Source: Azonexus fungiphilus
GTDB lineage: Bacteria > Pseudomonadota > Gammaproteobacteria > Burkholderiales > Rhodocyclaceae
Assembly (NCBI RefSeq): GCF_003634965.1
Contig: NZ_RBXP01000011.1
Span: 124,001 to 188,000, forward strand
Direction of reading: 5' to 3'
Length of the DNA: 64,000 nucleotides
Each line of letters starts with the position of its first letter. The first letter of the stretch is position 1. Of the stretch, positions 9,431-18,486 are shown piece by piece. The position numbers were made by a program, and so were the translations under genes. Under the pieces are notes generated by a model that was not told the origin of the DNA, did not search any database, and saw nothing but the letters and a program-made list of their open reading frames with translations.

Positions 9431-11473
9431 ATGTTCCGTCCCGCCGTTTGCCCCCACGATTGCCCCAGCGTCTGCGCCCTCAAGGTCGAGGTCAAGGACG
9501 GGCGGATCGGGCGGGTGCGCGGCGGCGACCAGCCCTATACCGACGGCGTCATCTGCGCCAAGGTCGCGCGCTATGCCGAGCGCCAGCATCACCCGGAACG
9601 CCTGCGCGAACCCTTGCTGCGTGTCGGCGCCAAGGGCGAGGGCAGGTTCGCGCCGATTTCCTGGAACGAGGCGCTCGACCGGCTGGCCGAACGACTGCGT
9701 AGCGCCGTCGACCGCGACGGCCCGGAAAGCGTCTGGCCCTACCATTACGCCGGGACCATGGGCCTGGTCCAGCGCGCCGCGCTGCGCCGGCTCGGCCACC
9801 TGGCCGGCTGGTCGCGGCAGCGCGAAACCTTCTGCGTCGCCCTGAGCGATGCCGGCTGGATGGCCGGCGTCGGCGCCAAGCGCGGCGTCGATGCTCGCGA
9901 AATGGTGGATTCCGAGCTGATCGTTGTCTGGGGCGGCAACCCGGTGCATACCCAGGTCAATTTCATGCATTGGGTGCAGAAGGCGCGGCGCGACCGCGAG
10001 GTGCCGCTGGTCGTCGTCGATCCTTACCGTACCGCCACCGCCGCCAAGGCCGACCTGCATCTGGCGCTGCGCCCGGGCACCGACGGCGCGCTGGCCTGTG
10101 CGGTGATGCAGGTGCTGCTCGCCGAGGGCCTGGCCGACCGCGACTACCTGGCCGCTCACAGCGATTTCTCGCCCGCCGTCGAAGCCCACCTGATGACCCG
10201 CACGCCAGCCTGGACGGCGGCGATCACCGGCCTGCCGGCGGCGCAGATCGTCGACTTCGCCCGTCTCTACGGCCGTTGCAAGCGCAGCTACCTGCGCGTC
10301 GGCTACGGTTTCACCCGCCAGCGCAACGGTGCCGCGGCGATGCACGCGGTCAGTTGCCTGCCGGCGGTCAGCGGTGCCTGGCAATGGCCGGGCGGTGGCG
10401 CGCTGTACAGCAACGGCGGCCTCTATGGCCTGAATACCGCTTTCCTGAACGGCCTCGACGCCTGCCAGCCGACGGCGCGCCGGCTTGACATGGCGCAGAT
10501 CGGCGCCATCCTCGCCGGCGACGCGCAGGCCTTGCTCGGCGGTCCGCCGGTCGGCGCCCTGCTGATCCAGAACACCAACCCGGCGGTGGTCGCGCCGGAC
10601 AGCCTGGCGGTCCGCCGCGGCCTGCTGCGCGACGACCTGTTCACCTGCGTGCACGAGCAGTTCATGACCGAGACGGCGAAGTACGCCGACCTGGTCCTGC
10701 CGGCGACCACCTTCCTCGAACACGACGACCTTTACCAGGCTTCCGGCCACACCCACCTGCAACTTTCGCGGGCCTGGCTGGCGCCGCTCGGCGCATGCCG
10801 TTCGAACCACGACTTCATCGCCGCCCTGGCCGGCCGCCTCGGCATTGCCCATCCGGCTTTCGCCGCCAGCGCCTGGCAATTGGTCGATACGCTGCTGCAA
10901 TCGTCGGGTCGGGGCAGCGCCGAGGCGCTGGCCGTGGCCGGCTGGCTCGATTGCGCGCCGGACTTTGACGAGGCCCATTTCCTCAACGGCTTCGGCCACG
11001 CCGACGGGCGTTTCCGCTTTGCCCCGGATTGGTCGGCGATCGGCGAGGGCCATGCGGCAATGCCGGCGCTGCCCGACCACGCCGAACTGATCGACGCGCC
11101 GACGCCGGCCTTGCCCTTCCGCCTGGTTGCCGCGCCGGCCCGGCATTTCCTCAACACCACCTTCACCGAGACGCCCGGGTCGCAGCGCGGCGAAGGGCGG
11201 CCGACGGCGCTGCTCGCGCGCGCCGCCGGCGAGCGCCTGGGCCTGGCCGACGGCGACCGGGTGCGGCTGAGCAACGCGCAGGCCAGCGTCCTGCTGCACG
11301 TCCGCCTGGTCGACGGCCAGCAGCCGGACACCGTGGTTGTCGAGAGCCAGTGGCCGAATTCTGCCTTCATCGAGGGTATCGGCATCAATGCCCTGGTCGC
11401 TGCGACGCCGGGCTGGCCGGCCGGCGGCGCCGCCTATCACGACACGGCGATTCAGGTCGAACGTGGCGAGTGA
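9431..11473 (+). CDS. Orphan molybdopterin oxidoreductase with N-terminal [4Fe-4S] domain
   Basis: A 680-residue enzyme of the DMSO reductase / formate dehydrogenase superfamily. The start carries the [4Fe-4S] ligands CPHDCPSVC (about residues 7-15) with a further Cys in GVICAKVARYAE. A conserved Cys in ETFCVALSDAGW lies where the Mo ligand is found in related enzymes. Molybdopterin contacts appear at VVWGGNPVHTQVN, VVDPYRTATA, LRPGTDGALA and QNTNPAVVAPD, and the C-terminal molydopterin dinucleotide domain covers about 560-675. There is no Tat signal, so it should be cytoplasmic. No partner subunits or chaperone lie nearby. The ATG at 9431 fits the domain start; another in-frame ATG at 9395 is possible. 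The physiological substrate is unknown. Confidence 0.85.
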   Translation: MFRPAVCPHDCPSVCALKVEVKDGRIGRVRGGDQPYTDGVICAKVARYAERQHHPERLREPLLRVGAKGEGRFAPISWNEALDRLAERLRSAVDRDGPESVWPYHYAGTMGLVQRAALRRLGHLAGWSRQRETFCVALSDAGWMAGVGAKRGVDAREMVDSELIVVWGGNPVHTQVNFMHWVQKARRDREVPLVVVDPYRTATAAKADLHLALRPGTDGALACAVMQVLLAEGLADRDYLAAHSDFSPAVEAHLMTRTPAWTAAITGLPAAQIVDFARLYGRCKRSYLRVGYGFTRQRNGAAAMHAVSCLPAVSGAWQWPGGGALYSNGGLYGLNTAFLNGLDACQPTARRLDMAQIGAILAGDAQALLGGPPVGALLIQNTNPAVVAPDSLAVRRGLLRDDLFTCVHEQFMTETAKYADLVLPATTFLEHDDLYQASGHTHLQLSRAWLAPLGACRSNHDFIAALAGRLGIAHPAFAASAWQLVDTLLQSSGRGSAEALAVAGWLDCAPDFDEAHFLNGFGHADGRFRFAPDWSAIGEGHAAMPALPDHAELIDAPTPALPFRLVAAPARHFLNTTFTETPGSQRGEGRPTALLARAAGERLGLADGDRVRLSNAQASVLLHVRLVDGQQPDTVVVESQWPNSAFIEGIGINALVAATPGWPAGGAAYHDTAIQVERGE

Positions 11474-11677
11474 CCGTCCTCGCTGCGCATTCTGCGCAGG
11501 GAAGGTGATCGATTTTCGAGATGTCAGCAGGTTGCAGGAATGGAGGAGGGGAGGATATCGGAATTTGAGTAATGTCAAATATTATTCGCCACTAAGTCAA
11601 TTCACTACGTTATACGTTGTAATATTTATGCTTCAATCCATGGGCGCCACCTAGATCACCATCGCAGGAGCAAAAAC
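11474..11677 (+). promoter_or_regulatory. AT-rich leader of the KfrA-like gene, with a hairpin and tandem TACGTT repeats
   Basis: Just after the oxidoreductase stop, CTGCGCA (11483-11489) and TGCGCAG (11493-11499) form a perfect seven-base hairpin, possibly a transcript end although no T run follows. From about 11555 the DNA becomes AT-rich. TACGTTATACGTTG at 11606-11619 is a tandem pair of TACGTT units, and TAATAT at 11620-11625 is a candidate -10 box. An AGGAG site at 11666-11670 serves the ATG at 11678. The repeats could be an operator for the DNA-binding protein that follows; this is an inference. Confidence 0.4.
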
Positions 11678-12715
11678 ATGAGCACAGAAGCCAGAATCCT
11701 CGCGGATATTGAGTCGATCAGGGCCAATGATCTCGATACGCAGGATCTATATCGAGAAGTCTGTACCATCCTGTTTTTCCGATACGGCATAACTCCTACA
11801 GCGAACAAGCTCTACCAATATGTCCGAAAAGGCAGCATGTCGGCGCCGGCAGAAGCTCTATCAAAATTCTGGTCGGATTTGCGCGAGAAAAGCCGCGTCA
11901 GAATCGAGCATCCCGATCTACCCGATGCTCTGAAAGATGCTGCGGGAGAACTTGTAGCGTCATTATGGTTACAAGCGCAGGGAAGCGCCCAAGAAGGCTT
12001 GGCTGTTTTTCGTCGAGAAGCTCAAACTCAAGTCATCGAATCGCTGCAGGCTGTTGCTGCTGCAGACCAAGCACGCATAGCCGCACAATCAGAAGCGAAT
12101 CAGGCACAAGAAGGCTTACGAGCGGCCGATGAGAGGATATTGACCCTTGAGCGCAATCTTGCAAGAGAAAGCGCCCGGACACAGTCCTTGGAACAACAAC
12201 TTGAGTCAGCCAGTCGCCTGCAAAACTCCCTTGAGGCGGGACTGGCCGAAGCCAGAAAAGACTATTCCAGCGAACTCGACAAATCTCGCCAAGAACTCCG
12301 GCGTACCGAAGAGCGTCTGGCTGCGATAGAAAAGCGATCTTTGCTGGAAATCGATCACGAACGCCAAATAACGCTGAAAGTCCAAAGGGAGCTTCAGCAA
12401 CTCCGTGAAAAAAATCTTCAAAGTGAAGAGCGGCAGAGAATTGAACTGGCTGCATGCAAGACTGAATTGGCCGAGGCAAAACAGCAACTGGGTATAGCGG
12501 AGGGAAAACAGGTTGAACTCAAAGCGGTGATTGATCAGCAAATCGGAGAACTATCTACGCTCCGGCAAGCTCAAGCCAGGCTAGAGACGCAACTGGCTTT
12601 AGCGCAACGCGAAGTGGAGCTTGCGCAGACGGCGGCAAAGCAGCTTCAGGAAAGTTCTGCAGCAAACCCTATAACTCAGAAGGCACCAAGGCGAAACAGG
12701 AAAGGATTAGCGTAG
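11678..12715 (+). CDS. KfrA-like DNA-binding coiled-coil protein
   Basis: A 345-residue protein. Residues about 1-115 match the KfrA N-terminal DNA-binding domain of plasmid replication regions (YGITPTANKLYQYVRKGSMSAP, then W and LREKSRVRIEHPDLP). From about residue 125 to 335 it is a long Glu/Gln/Ala-rich coiled coil, ending in a basic tail (KAPRRNRKGLA). Plasmid KfrA proteins are autoregulators that assist segregation and bind DNA through such a domain. The gene uses more A/T-ending codons than its neighbours and sits in AT-rich flanks with no plasmid genes around, which suggests transfer. No partner gene is visible. Function on a chromosome is unknown. Confidence 0.82.
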   Translation: MSTEARILADIESIRANDLDTQDLYREVCTILFFRYGITPTANKLYQYVRKGSMSAPAEALSKFWSDLREKSRVRIEHPDLPDALKDAAGELVASLWLQAQGSAQEGLAVFRREAQTQVIESLQAVAAADQARIAAQSEANQAQEGLRAADERILTLERNLARESARTQSLEQQLESASRLQNSLEAGLAEARKDYSSELDKSRQELRRTEERLAAIEKRSLLEIDHERQITLKVQRELQQLREKNLQSEERQRIELAACKTELAEAKQQLGIAEGKQVELKAVIDQQIGELSTLRQAQARLETQLALAQREVELAQTAAKQLQESSAANPITQKAPRRNRKGLA

Positions 12716-12908
12716 GTGTGTGAGATTGGATTGGTCACCCAAACCTTGATTATCACTTTTACTTCCGGATCGTTATCAGAATTACTTCATTCGATGTTTC
12801 TGGATCAATTCCAAATGCATAAATTTTTCGCTAAATTTAACATAATACAAATTATGCGCAATTAAGGAACACTCAGTTTTCGAGGAGACGTTCCCGGAAA
12901 TTCGACTA

Positions 12909-12962
12909 GCCCGATATCAGTCAGTTTGGCTCGCTAAAGCCGGCGCCAATGACTGATCGGGC
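12909..12962. repeat. Long imperfect inverted repeat at the edge of the AT-rich island
   Basis: The arms are GCCCGAT-AT-CAGTCA (12909-12923, taking the extra AT at 12916-12917 as a bulge) and TGACTGATCGGGC (12950-12962). Inside them TTGGC (12926-12930) pairs with GCCAA (12945-12949). The structure lies five bases beyond the ankyrin gene stop on the minus strand. It could act as a terminator or mRNA-stabilising element for that operon, though there is no T run, or be a REP-like or island-boundary element. The rest of the 12716-12908 gap is AT-rich without a visible gene. Confidence 0.6.
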
Positions 12963-12966
12963 GCCC

Positions 12967-13587
12967 TTATCGGCTGCCGAGCAAGCTGGCGATGTCGGTA
13001 TTGTTGTTGCCCAGCGCGATGTCGCGGGCAGTTTGTCCGGCATCGGTTTTTTTCGTGGTGTCAGCGCCGGCCTTGAGCAGGTCCTTGACGATATCGATAT
13101 GGCCGCCACGAGCCGCTGCCATCAGTGCGGTCATGCCGTTGTCGCTGGCAGCGTCGATGTTGGCGCCCTTGCCCAGCAACCAGGTGACGATCTGGCGATG
13201 GCCGCCAAATGCGCCATAGACCAGCGGCGGCCAGCCGGGAACACTTTGCGAGGCACCGGCATCGGTGAGCAACTGGACGACGCGCAAATGACCGCGCAAG
13301 GCGGCCAGGGCCAGCGCCGTGTCGCCGGCGGCATTGCGGGCATTGAGCTTGGCGCGATGGTTGATGAGCAGTTGCACGAGATCGCCGTGCCCGTCGCGTG
13401 CCGCCAGCATCAGCAGCGTGTTGCCTTCGATGTCGGTGGTGTCGGCCGAAGCGCCGCGGCCGAGCAGCGTACGGATTTCGGCGACGTCGCCAAGCTTGGC
13501 GCCCTGGATCAGGTCGTCGTAGGTACTGGCTTGGACGGAAAACGACAGCGCCAGGGCGACGCTCACGGTCAACAGCGTTTTTTTCAT
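12967..13587 (-). CDS. Secreted ankyrin-repeat protein
   Basis: A 206-residue exported protein. A Sec signal peptide ([20 protein letters not shown]) is followed by about five ankyrin repeats, recognised by the recurring G-x-T-x-L-x-x-A-A-x-x-GH pattern (GNTLLMLAARDGH, GDTALALAALRGH, GWPPLVYGAFGGH, GMTALMAAARGGH). Ankyrin repeats bind other proteins; the signal peptide places it in the periplasm or outside. It is the last gene of the mltG-tmk-holB-pilZ-tatD run, its ATG overlapping the tatD stop by four bases. The open frame runs further upstream, but the signal peptide and overlap fix the start at 13587. Confidence 0.88.
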   Translation of the reverse strand: MKKTLLTVSVALALSFSVQASTYDDLIQGAKLGDVAEIRTLLGRGASADTTDIEGNTLLMLAARDGHGDLVQLLINHRAKLNARNAAGDTALALAALRGHLRVVQLLTDAGASQSVPGWPPLVYGAFGGHRQIVTWLLGKGANIDAASDNGMTALMAAARGGHIDIVKDLLKAGADTTKKTDAGQTARDIALGNNNTDIASLLGSR

Positions 13588-14354
13588 GATTTTCCCGGTC
13601 TGAACAGGCGCGTGAAATTCTCGGTTGTCGCCTCGGCCACGGCTTGCAGCGGCAGATCGCGCAGGCGGGCGATCTCCTCGGCGACGAAATGGACGTAGGC
13701 TGGCTCGTTCGGCTTGCCGCGATATGGCGCCGGCGCCAGGTAAGGGGAATCGGTCTCGACGAGCAGCCGGTCGAGCGGGCATTTCTGCGCCACTTCCTTG
13801 ACGATGCTGGCGTTCTTGAAGGTGACGATGCCCGAAAACGAAAGATGGAAGCCGAGATCGAGGGCCTGGCTGGCGATTTCCCAGTTCTCGGTGAAGCAGT
13901 GCATGACGCCGCCGACAGTATCGGCGCCCTCCTCGCGCATCAACTGCAGCGTATCGGCGGCCGAATCGCGGGTGTGCACGACGAGCGGCTTGCCGCAGCG
14001 GCGGGCAGCGCGGATGTGGGTGCGGAAGCGTTGCCGCTGCCACTCCGGCTTATCCTTGTGCCAGTAGTAATCGAGGCCGGTCTCGCCGACGCCGAGCACT
14101 TTCGGGTGCGCGGCCAGCGCCAGCAGGCGCGCTTCGTCAGGCTCCTCGACGTCGCTGTATTCGGGGTGAACGCCGACGGTCGCGTAAAGATTGTCGGCCT
14201 GCATCGCGATCTCGAGGACCTTGGGAAAATCCTCGAGATTGACGCCGATGCACAGTGCTGCGCCAACCTCGCGCTCGCGCATGGCCGCCAGCACATCGGG
14301 CAGACGCTCGGCGAGGCCGGAAAAATCGAGATGGCAGTGCGAATCGACGAGCAT
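13584..14354 (-). CDS. tatD: TatD-family metal-dependent deoxyribonuclease
   Basis: A 256-residue TIM-barrel hydrolase of the TatD/YcfH family. The metal ligands are present: SHCHLD near the start, the Glu in GETGLDYYW, His in VVHTRDS, His in HCFTE and the Asp in ETDSPYLAP. Members cleave DNA and have 3'-5' exonuclease activity, with proposed roles in repair. Its place between PilZ/holB and the ankyrin gene matches the common gammaproteobacterial and betaproteobacterial order tmk-holB-pilZ-ycfH. Substrate in vivo is unknown. Confidence 0.92.
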   Translation of the reverse strand: MLVDSHCHLDFSGLAERLPDVLAAMREREVGAALCIGVNLEDFPKVLEIAMQADNLYATVGVHPEYSDVEEPDEARLLALAAHPKVLGVGETGLDYYWHKDKPEWQRQRFRTHIRAARRCGKPLVVHTRDSAADTLQLMREEGADTVGGVMHCFTENWEIASQALDLGFHLSFSGIVTFKNASIVKEVAQKCPLDRLLVETDSPYLAPAPYRGKPNEPAYVHFVAEEIARLRDLPLQAVAEATTENFTRLFRPGKS

Positions 14355-14362
14355 GCCGACGA

Positions 14363-14725
14363 TCAGAGGGTGTGCGTGGGGCGCGCGGACTGGAGCACGC
14401 CGCCGAGCAGGCCTTCGATCTTCCGGCGGGCTTCCTGGCCGCTCTCGTCATCGTTGAAATGCACGCCGATGCCCTGGGCGCGGCCGTTCTGCGCGCCAGC
14501 CGGGGTCACCCAGATGACCGAGCCGGCGATCGGCAGCTTGGTCGGGTCGTCCATCAGCGAGAGCAGCATGAATACTTCGTCGCCGAGTGCGTAGCCGCGG
14601 GTCGTCGGGATGAAGATGCCGCCGTGGCGCAAGTGCGGCATGAAGGCCGCGTACAGGGCGGATTTCGAGTTGATGTTCAGCGACAGTACGCTGGGGCGCT
14701 GCGGTGCGGGTTTGGCTTCGCTCAT
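14363..14725 (-). CDS. pilZ: PilZ-domain protein linked to type IV pili
   Basis: A 120-residue single-domain PilZ protein. It begins with a short polar tail, then the beta-barrel: LSLNINSKSALYAAFMPHLRHGGIFIPT, GDEVFMLLSL, GSVIWVTP, and GIGVHFND. The c-di-GMP-binding RxxxR and DxSxxG motifs of canonical PilZ domains are not evident, as in the orthologues encoded next to holB, which support type IV pilus assembly without binding c-di-GMP. It lies six bases after holB and eight before tatD. Confidence 0.88.
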   Translation of the reverse strand: MSEAKPAPQRPSVLSLNINSKSALYAAFMPHLRHGGIFIPTTRGYALGDEVFMLLSLMDDPTKLPIAGSVIWVTPAGAQNGRAQGIGVHFNDDESGQEARRKIEGLLGGVLQSARPTHTL

Positions 14726-14731
14726 CCTCGA

Positions 14732-15751
14732 TCAACGACTAAACAGGGCTCGATAGTCCAGAAAGACGCCTTCCAGGAAAAGTCTGCCGTTGAGTGGCTG
14801 TTCGGCTTCCTGGCGGCGCTGGTTCAGATTCCGGTAGAAGTGAATCAGCCGGACGGCTGGAATCATATCAGCCAGCATGGTTATTTTGGACTGTTGGGCC
14901 AGAAAATATCTGACCGGCAGGCCGTTGGCGACCAGCGTCAGGTCGATCAGCCATTTCTGGAAGGCTTCGATCACCTGCTTCAACTGCAGGCGGCCCTTGC
15001 TTTCCTTGACCAGTTTCTCGAGATCGCCGGCGGCCGCCAGCGGGTCGGTGTTGCGGCCGCCGGCCAGGCGTGCGCTCAGGGTTTCCAGCCAGGCGCCCTG
15101 CCCGGTCGTCGCCATTTCCAGCGCGAAACGCGGCGAACCGCCGCTCAGGGCCAGCCAATGGTCGCCATCGGCAACGCCAGCCGCCGCCAGTACGCGGCTA
15201 GCCGCTGCTGCCGAAGGAACGCCGACGGGGATCGCCTGGCAGCGACTGCGGATGGTCGGCAACAAGCGGGACGGTTCGCTTGAAACCAATAAAAACAATA
15301 CATTTGACGGCGGTTCTTCAAGTGTTTTCAAGATCGAGTTCGCGGCGTTCCGATTCATTGCCTCGGCCGGATTGACGAGCACGATGCTCAGGCCGCCCCG
15401 GTGACTGCCGACGCCGAGAAACTCGTCGAGTTCGCGCACCTGGTCGATGGTGATCTGCTGGCTCGGCTTCTTCTTGCCCTCCTCGAGCTCGCCCTCGTCG
15501 GCCAGCGCATCGGGCTGGAGCAGGCGAAAGTCCGGGTGGTTGCCCTGGCCAAACCAGTTGCAGGCGAGGCAGGCACCACAGGCGCGGCCGTCGGCGGTGG
15601 GCTGCTCGCAAAGCAGCGAGGCGGCGAACTCGCGGGCCAGCGCAAATTTTCCGAGGCCTTTCTGGCCGATCAGCAACAGCGCGTGCGGCAGCCGGGCGCG
15701 TCTTGCCTGGAGGCTGGTCCAGGTTTCGGCGTGGAGATCTAAAACGTTCAT
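14732..15751 (-). CDS. holB: DNA polymerase III subunit delta'
   Basis: A 339-residue clamp-loader subunit. It shows the AAA+ nucleotide-binding region ([14 protein letters not shown], about residues 28-41), the zinc-binding cysteines (CGACLAC with an earlier Cys), and the SRC motif (PTIRSRCQ) that is the arginine finger of clamp loaders. The sliding clamp loader places beta clamps on DNA at the replication fork. The ATG at 15751 overlaps the tmk stop by four bases; a TTG two codons earlier is less likely. Confidence 0.93.
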   Translation of the reverse strand: MNVLDLHAETWTSLQARRARLPHALLLIGQKGLGKFALAREFAASLLCEQPTADGRACGACLACNWFGQGNHPDFRLLQPDALADEGELEEGKKKPSQQITIDQVRELDEFLGVGSHRGGLSIVLVNPAEAMNRNAANSILKTLEEPPSNVLFLLVSSEPSRLLPTIRSRCQAIPVGVPSAAAASRVLAAAGVADGDHWLALSGGSPRFALEMATTGQGAWLETLSARLAGGRNTDPLAAAGDLEKLVKESKGRLQLKQVIEAFQKWLIDLTLVANGLPVRYFLAQQSKITMLADMIPAVRLIHFYRNLNQRRQEAEQPLNGRLFLEGVFLDYRALFSR

Positions 15752-16362
15752 GAACAAATGCTTGAAGCAATAACTTCAAGTTGTTTGCGAATATTTTCCA
15801 GGCTGTCGTCGGCGCCGATGACGCGCATCCGCGACGGATTGGCGTGGGCGCGTTCGAGGTAGGCCTGGCGGACCCGCTCGTGGAAATCGGCACGCTCCTG
15901 CTCGAACTTGTCGAGCACCCGGTTGGCCAGCACGATGCGTTCGCGGGCGACTTCGAGCGGCAGGTCGAACAATAGCGTCAGGTCGGGCTGCAGGTGCTCA
16001 TGCACCCAGCGCTCGAGGGCCAGGAATTTGGCCTTGTCGAGGCCGCGGCCGCCGCCCTGGTAAGCCCAGGTGGCATCGCTGAAGCGGTCGCAGATGACCC
16101 ATTCGCCGCGGGCCAGCGCCGGTTCGATGCGTTGCGCCAGGTGTTCGCGGCGGGCGGCGAACATCAGCAGGGTTTCGGTTTCGAGGTGCATCGCCTCGCT
16201 GAGCAGCAACTCGCGCAGCTTCTCGCCGAGCGCGGTACCGCCCGGCTCGCGCGTGACCAGCACGCTCAGGCCGCGCTGGCGCAAGGTCTCGGCCAGCCAC
16301 TCGACATGACTGCTCTTGCCGGCGCCGTCGATGCCTTCAAAGGTGATGAACTTGCCCCTCAT
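15748..16362 (-). CDS. tmk: Thymidylate kinase
   Basis: A 204-residue cytoplasmic enzyme that phosphorylates dTMP to dTDP. It has the P-loop [11 protein letters not shown] at residues 8-18, the substrate DR motif ([19 protein letters not shown], about 90-108), and TREPGGT. Its start overlaps the mltG stop by four bases and its stop overlaps the holB start. The order mltG-tmk-holB is widely conserved. Confidence 0.96.
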   Translation of the reverse strand: MRGKFITFEGIDGAGKSSHVEWLAETLRQRGLSVLVTREPGGTALGEKLRELLLSEAMHLETETLLMFAARREHLAQRIEPALARGEWVICDRFSDATWAYQGGGRGLDKAKFLALERWVHEHLQPDLTLLFDLPLEVARERIVLANRVLDKFEQERADFHERVRQAYLERAHANPSRMRVIGADDSLENIRKQLEVIASSICS

Positions 16363-17354
16363 TTTCCGCCTCTCTGATATCGGTTGACCGCCCGGTTGTG
16401 CTCGTCGAGCGTGCGCGAGAAATGGCTGCTGCCGTCGCCGCGCGCAACGAAATAAAGCGCCTCGCTGGCGGCCGGCGCAAAGGCCGCGCGCAGCGAAGCG
16501 AGGCCGGGCATGGCGATCGGCGTCGGCGGCAGGCCGGCGCGGGTGTAGGTATTGTACGGGGTGTCGGTCTGCAGGTGGATCTTGCGCAGGTTGCCGTCGA
16601 AATTCTCGCCCAGCCCGTAGATCACCGTCGGATCGGTTTGCAGGCGCATGCCGATGCGCAGGCGATTGACGAAGACGGCGGCGACATGCGCCCGATCTTC
16701 CTCGCGCCCGGTTTCCTTTTCAATGATCGAGGCCATCACCAGCGCCTCGTCGGCGGTCCGGTACGGCAGGCCGGGCGGGCGTTGCGCCCAGGCCTCGTCG
16801 AGCCTGGCCTGCATCGCACCAGCGGCGCGGGCGATCAGTTCGAGGTCGCCGGAAAGCTTGTCGAACAGGTAGGTGTCGGGCAACAGCCGGCCTTCCAGCG
16901 ATTTCAGCGGCAGCCCGAGACGGGCCGCGATCTCGCTGTCGCTCAAGCCGCGGCTGTCGTGGCGCAGCGCCGGGTGGGCGTCGAGACGGGCCCTGAACTG
17001 GCGCAGCGTCCAGCCTTCGACGAGGGTGATGCTGGCCTGGCTGACCTTGCCGCTGGCCAGCTTGTCGAGCAGGCTGCGCGGCGTCTCGCCGGCGACGACG
17101 GCATAGGTGCCGGCCTTGATCGCCCCGCCCTGGCCACGCCAACGGGCGAGCAGCGCGAACAGGTCGGGTTCGACGGCGAGGCCGGCGGCATTCATCTGAC
17201 GCACCGCGGCACGCAGGCTGCTGCCGGCTTCGACCCGGAATTCGAGCGCGTCGACGGCACCGGCGATCGGCTGCTGCGACCACCAGTGGAAGGCGCCGGC
17301 GGCGAGCGCGACGCTGACGGTCAACAGGACGATGAAGCGAAAAATGAAACGCAT
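16359..17354 (-). CDS. mltG: Endolytic murein transglycosylase MltG
   Basis: A 331-residue membrane-anchored enzyme that cuts nascent glycan strands and ends their growth. It has one N-terminal membrane segment (about residues 5-25), a LysM-like region, and the YceG catalytic domain. The conserved stretch [20 protein letters not shown] contains the catalytic Glu, followed by [30 protein letters not shown] and the C-terminal [16 protein letters not shown] end ([13 protein letters not shown]). The ATG at 17354 is chosen because it opens the membrane segment; an upstream in-frame start adds an unlikely Arg-rich leader. Confidence 0.93.
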   Translation of the reverse strand: MRFIFRFIVLLTVSVALAAGAFHWWSQQPIAGAVDALEFRVEAGSSLRAAVRQMNAAGLAVEPDLFALLARWRGQGGAIKAGTYAVVAGETPRSLLDKLASGKVSQASITLVEGWTLRQFRARLDAHPALRHDSRGLSDSEIAARLGLPLKSLEGRLLPDTYLFDKLSGDLELIARAAGAMQARLDEAWAQRPPGLPYRTADEALVMASIIEKETGREEDRAHVAAVFVNRLRIGMRLQTDPTVIYGLGENFDGNLRKIHLQTDTPYNTYTRAGLPPTPIAMPGLASLRAAFAPAASEALYFVARGDGSSHFSRTLDEHNRAVNRYQRGGK

Positions 17355-17440
17355 GGGAACTCGCGGGCAGCGGGCGGGTCTTGCCCGTCGGAAAACGGCT
17401 CGGAAGTCGGGAGCCGGGAAGCCGTTAAGAAAACGGGCGA

Positions 17441-17446
17441 TATAAT
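17441..17446 (+). promoter_or_regulatory. Candidate -10 box for ygfZ
   Basis: A perfect TATAAT lies 23 bases before the ygfZ ATG in the divergent gap with mltG. No good -35 box is seen at 16-18 bases upstream, so the promoter call is tentative. The AAGGAG ribosome binding site for ygfZ is at 17459-17464. Confidence 0.4.
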
Positions 17447-17469
17447 AGCCCAAACCTCAAGGAGCCCTC

Positions 17470-18486
17470 ATGAATCCCCATTGGCGCAGCTTTCTCGAAT
17501 CGGCCGAGGCGAACTTCGCCGCCGACGCAGCGGATGTCCTCGATTTCGGCGATGCCGCCGGCGAACTGCAGGCCGCCGGTCGCCAGACCGTGCTCGTGCC
17601 GCTCACCCATCTGGCGCTGATCGCCGCCAGCGGCGAGGACTGCAAGAGCTTCCTGCACAGCCAGCTGACCAGCGACGTCAATCACCTGGCGCCGGCGCAG
17701 GCCCAGCATGCCGGCTGGTGCACGGCCAAGGGCCGGATGCAGGCCAGTTTCGTCGTCGCCCGCAGCGGTGACGTCTATCGCCTGCTGGTGGCCGCCGATC
17801 TCGCCGAGGCAACGCAGAAGCGCCTGCAGATGTTCGTCCTGCGGGCCAAGGTCAAGCTGAGCGCGGAAACCGAACGTGTCCTGCTCGGCGTCGCCGGGCC
17901 GCAGGCCGCCGAAGCGCTGGCCGATGCCGGGCTGCCGCTGCCGGCAGCACCGCTGGCGGTCGCCGATGGCGACACCGCCAGCGTCCTCCAGCTCGACGCC
18001 GAGCGCTATGTCGTCATGGCCGGCCTCGATGCGGCGCCCGGCCTGTGGCAGAAGCTCGGGGTCAAGGCCCGCCCGGCCGGCGTCCCGGTCTGGCGCTGGC
18101 TTGACGTGCACCACGCCTTCCCGCTGGTGACGCTGGCGACCAAGGAGGAATTCGTGCCGCAGATGGCCGATTTCGAGAAGATCGGCGGCGTCAGCTTCCA
18201 CAAGGGCTGCTACCCGGGCCAGGAGATCGTCGCCCGGACGCAGTACCTGGGCAAGGTCAAGCGCCACCTTTACCGCCTCAGCGGCGAGGTGCCGCTGGCT
18301 GCCGGCGACGAGCTGTATTCGCCGGACAACCTCGAGCAGGCGGCGGGCAAGGTAATGACGGCGGCGCCCTCGCCGGCCGGCGGCTTCGTTGCGCTGGCGG
18401 TGGTCCAGTCGAACTACGCCGGCAATCTCCGCCTCGGCGCCCGCGACGGCGCGGTCGTGCTGGCGTCCGCGGTCAACCCGGCCTGA
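17470..18486 (+). CDS. ygfZ: Folate-binding protein YgfZ (Fe-S repair/assembly factor)
   Basis: A 338-residue protein related to the T-protein of glycine cleavage. It carries the family signature KGCYPGQEIVART at about residues 244-256, whose Cys is essential in E. coli YgfZ. YgfZ binds tetrahydrofolate and supports maturation or repair of [4Fe-4S] enzymes such as MiaB. It is divergent from mltG and followed after nine bases by the NRDE gene, probably in one transcript. Confidence 0.93.
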   Translation: MNPHWRSFLESAEANFAADAADVLDFGDAAGELQAAGRQTVLVPLTHLALIAASGEDCKSFLHSQLTSDVNHLAPAQAQHAGWCTAKGRMQASFVVARSGDVYRLLVAADLAEATQKRLQMFVLRAKVKLSAETERVLLGVAGPQAAEALADAGLPLPAAPLAVADGDTASVLQLDAERYVVMAGLDAAPGLWQKLGVKARPAGVPVWRWLDVHHAFPLVTLATKEEFVPQMADFEKIGGVSFHKGCYPGQEIVARTQYLGKVKRHLYRLSGEVPLAAGDELYSPDNLEQAAGKVMTAAPSPAGGFVALAVVQSNYAGNLRLGARDGAVVLASAVNPA

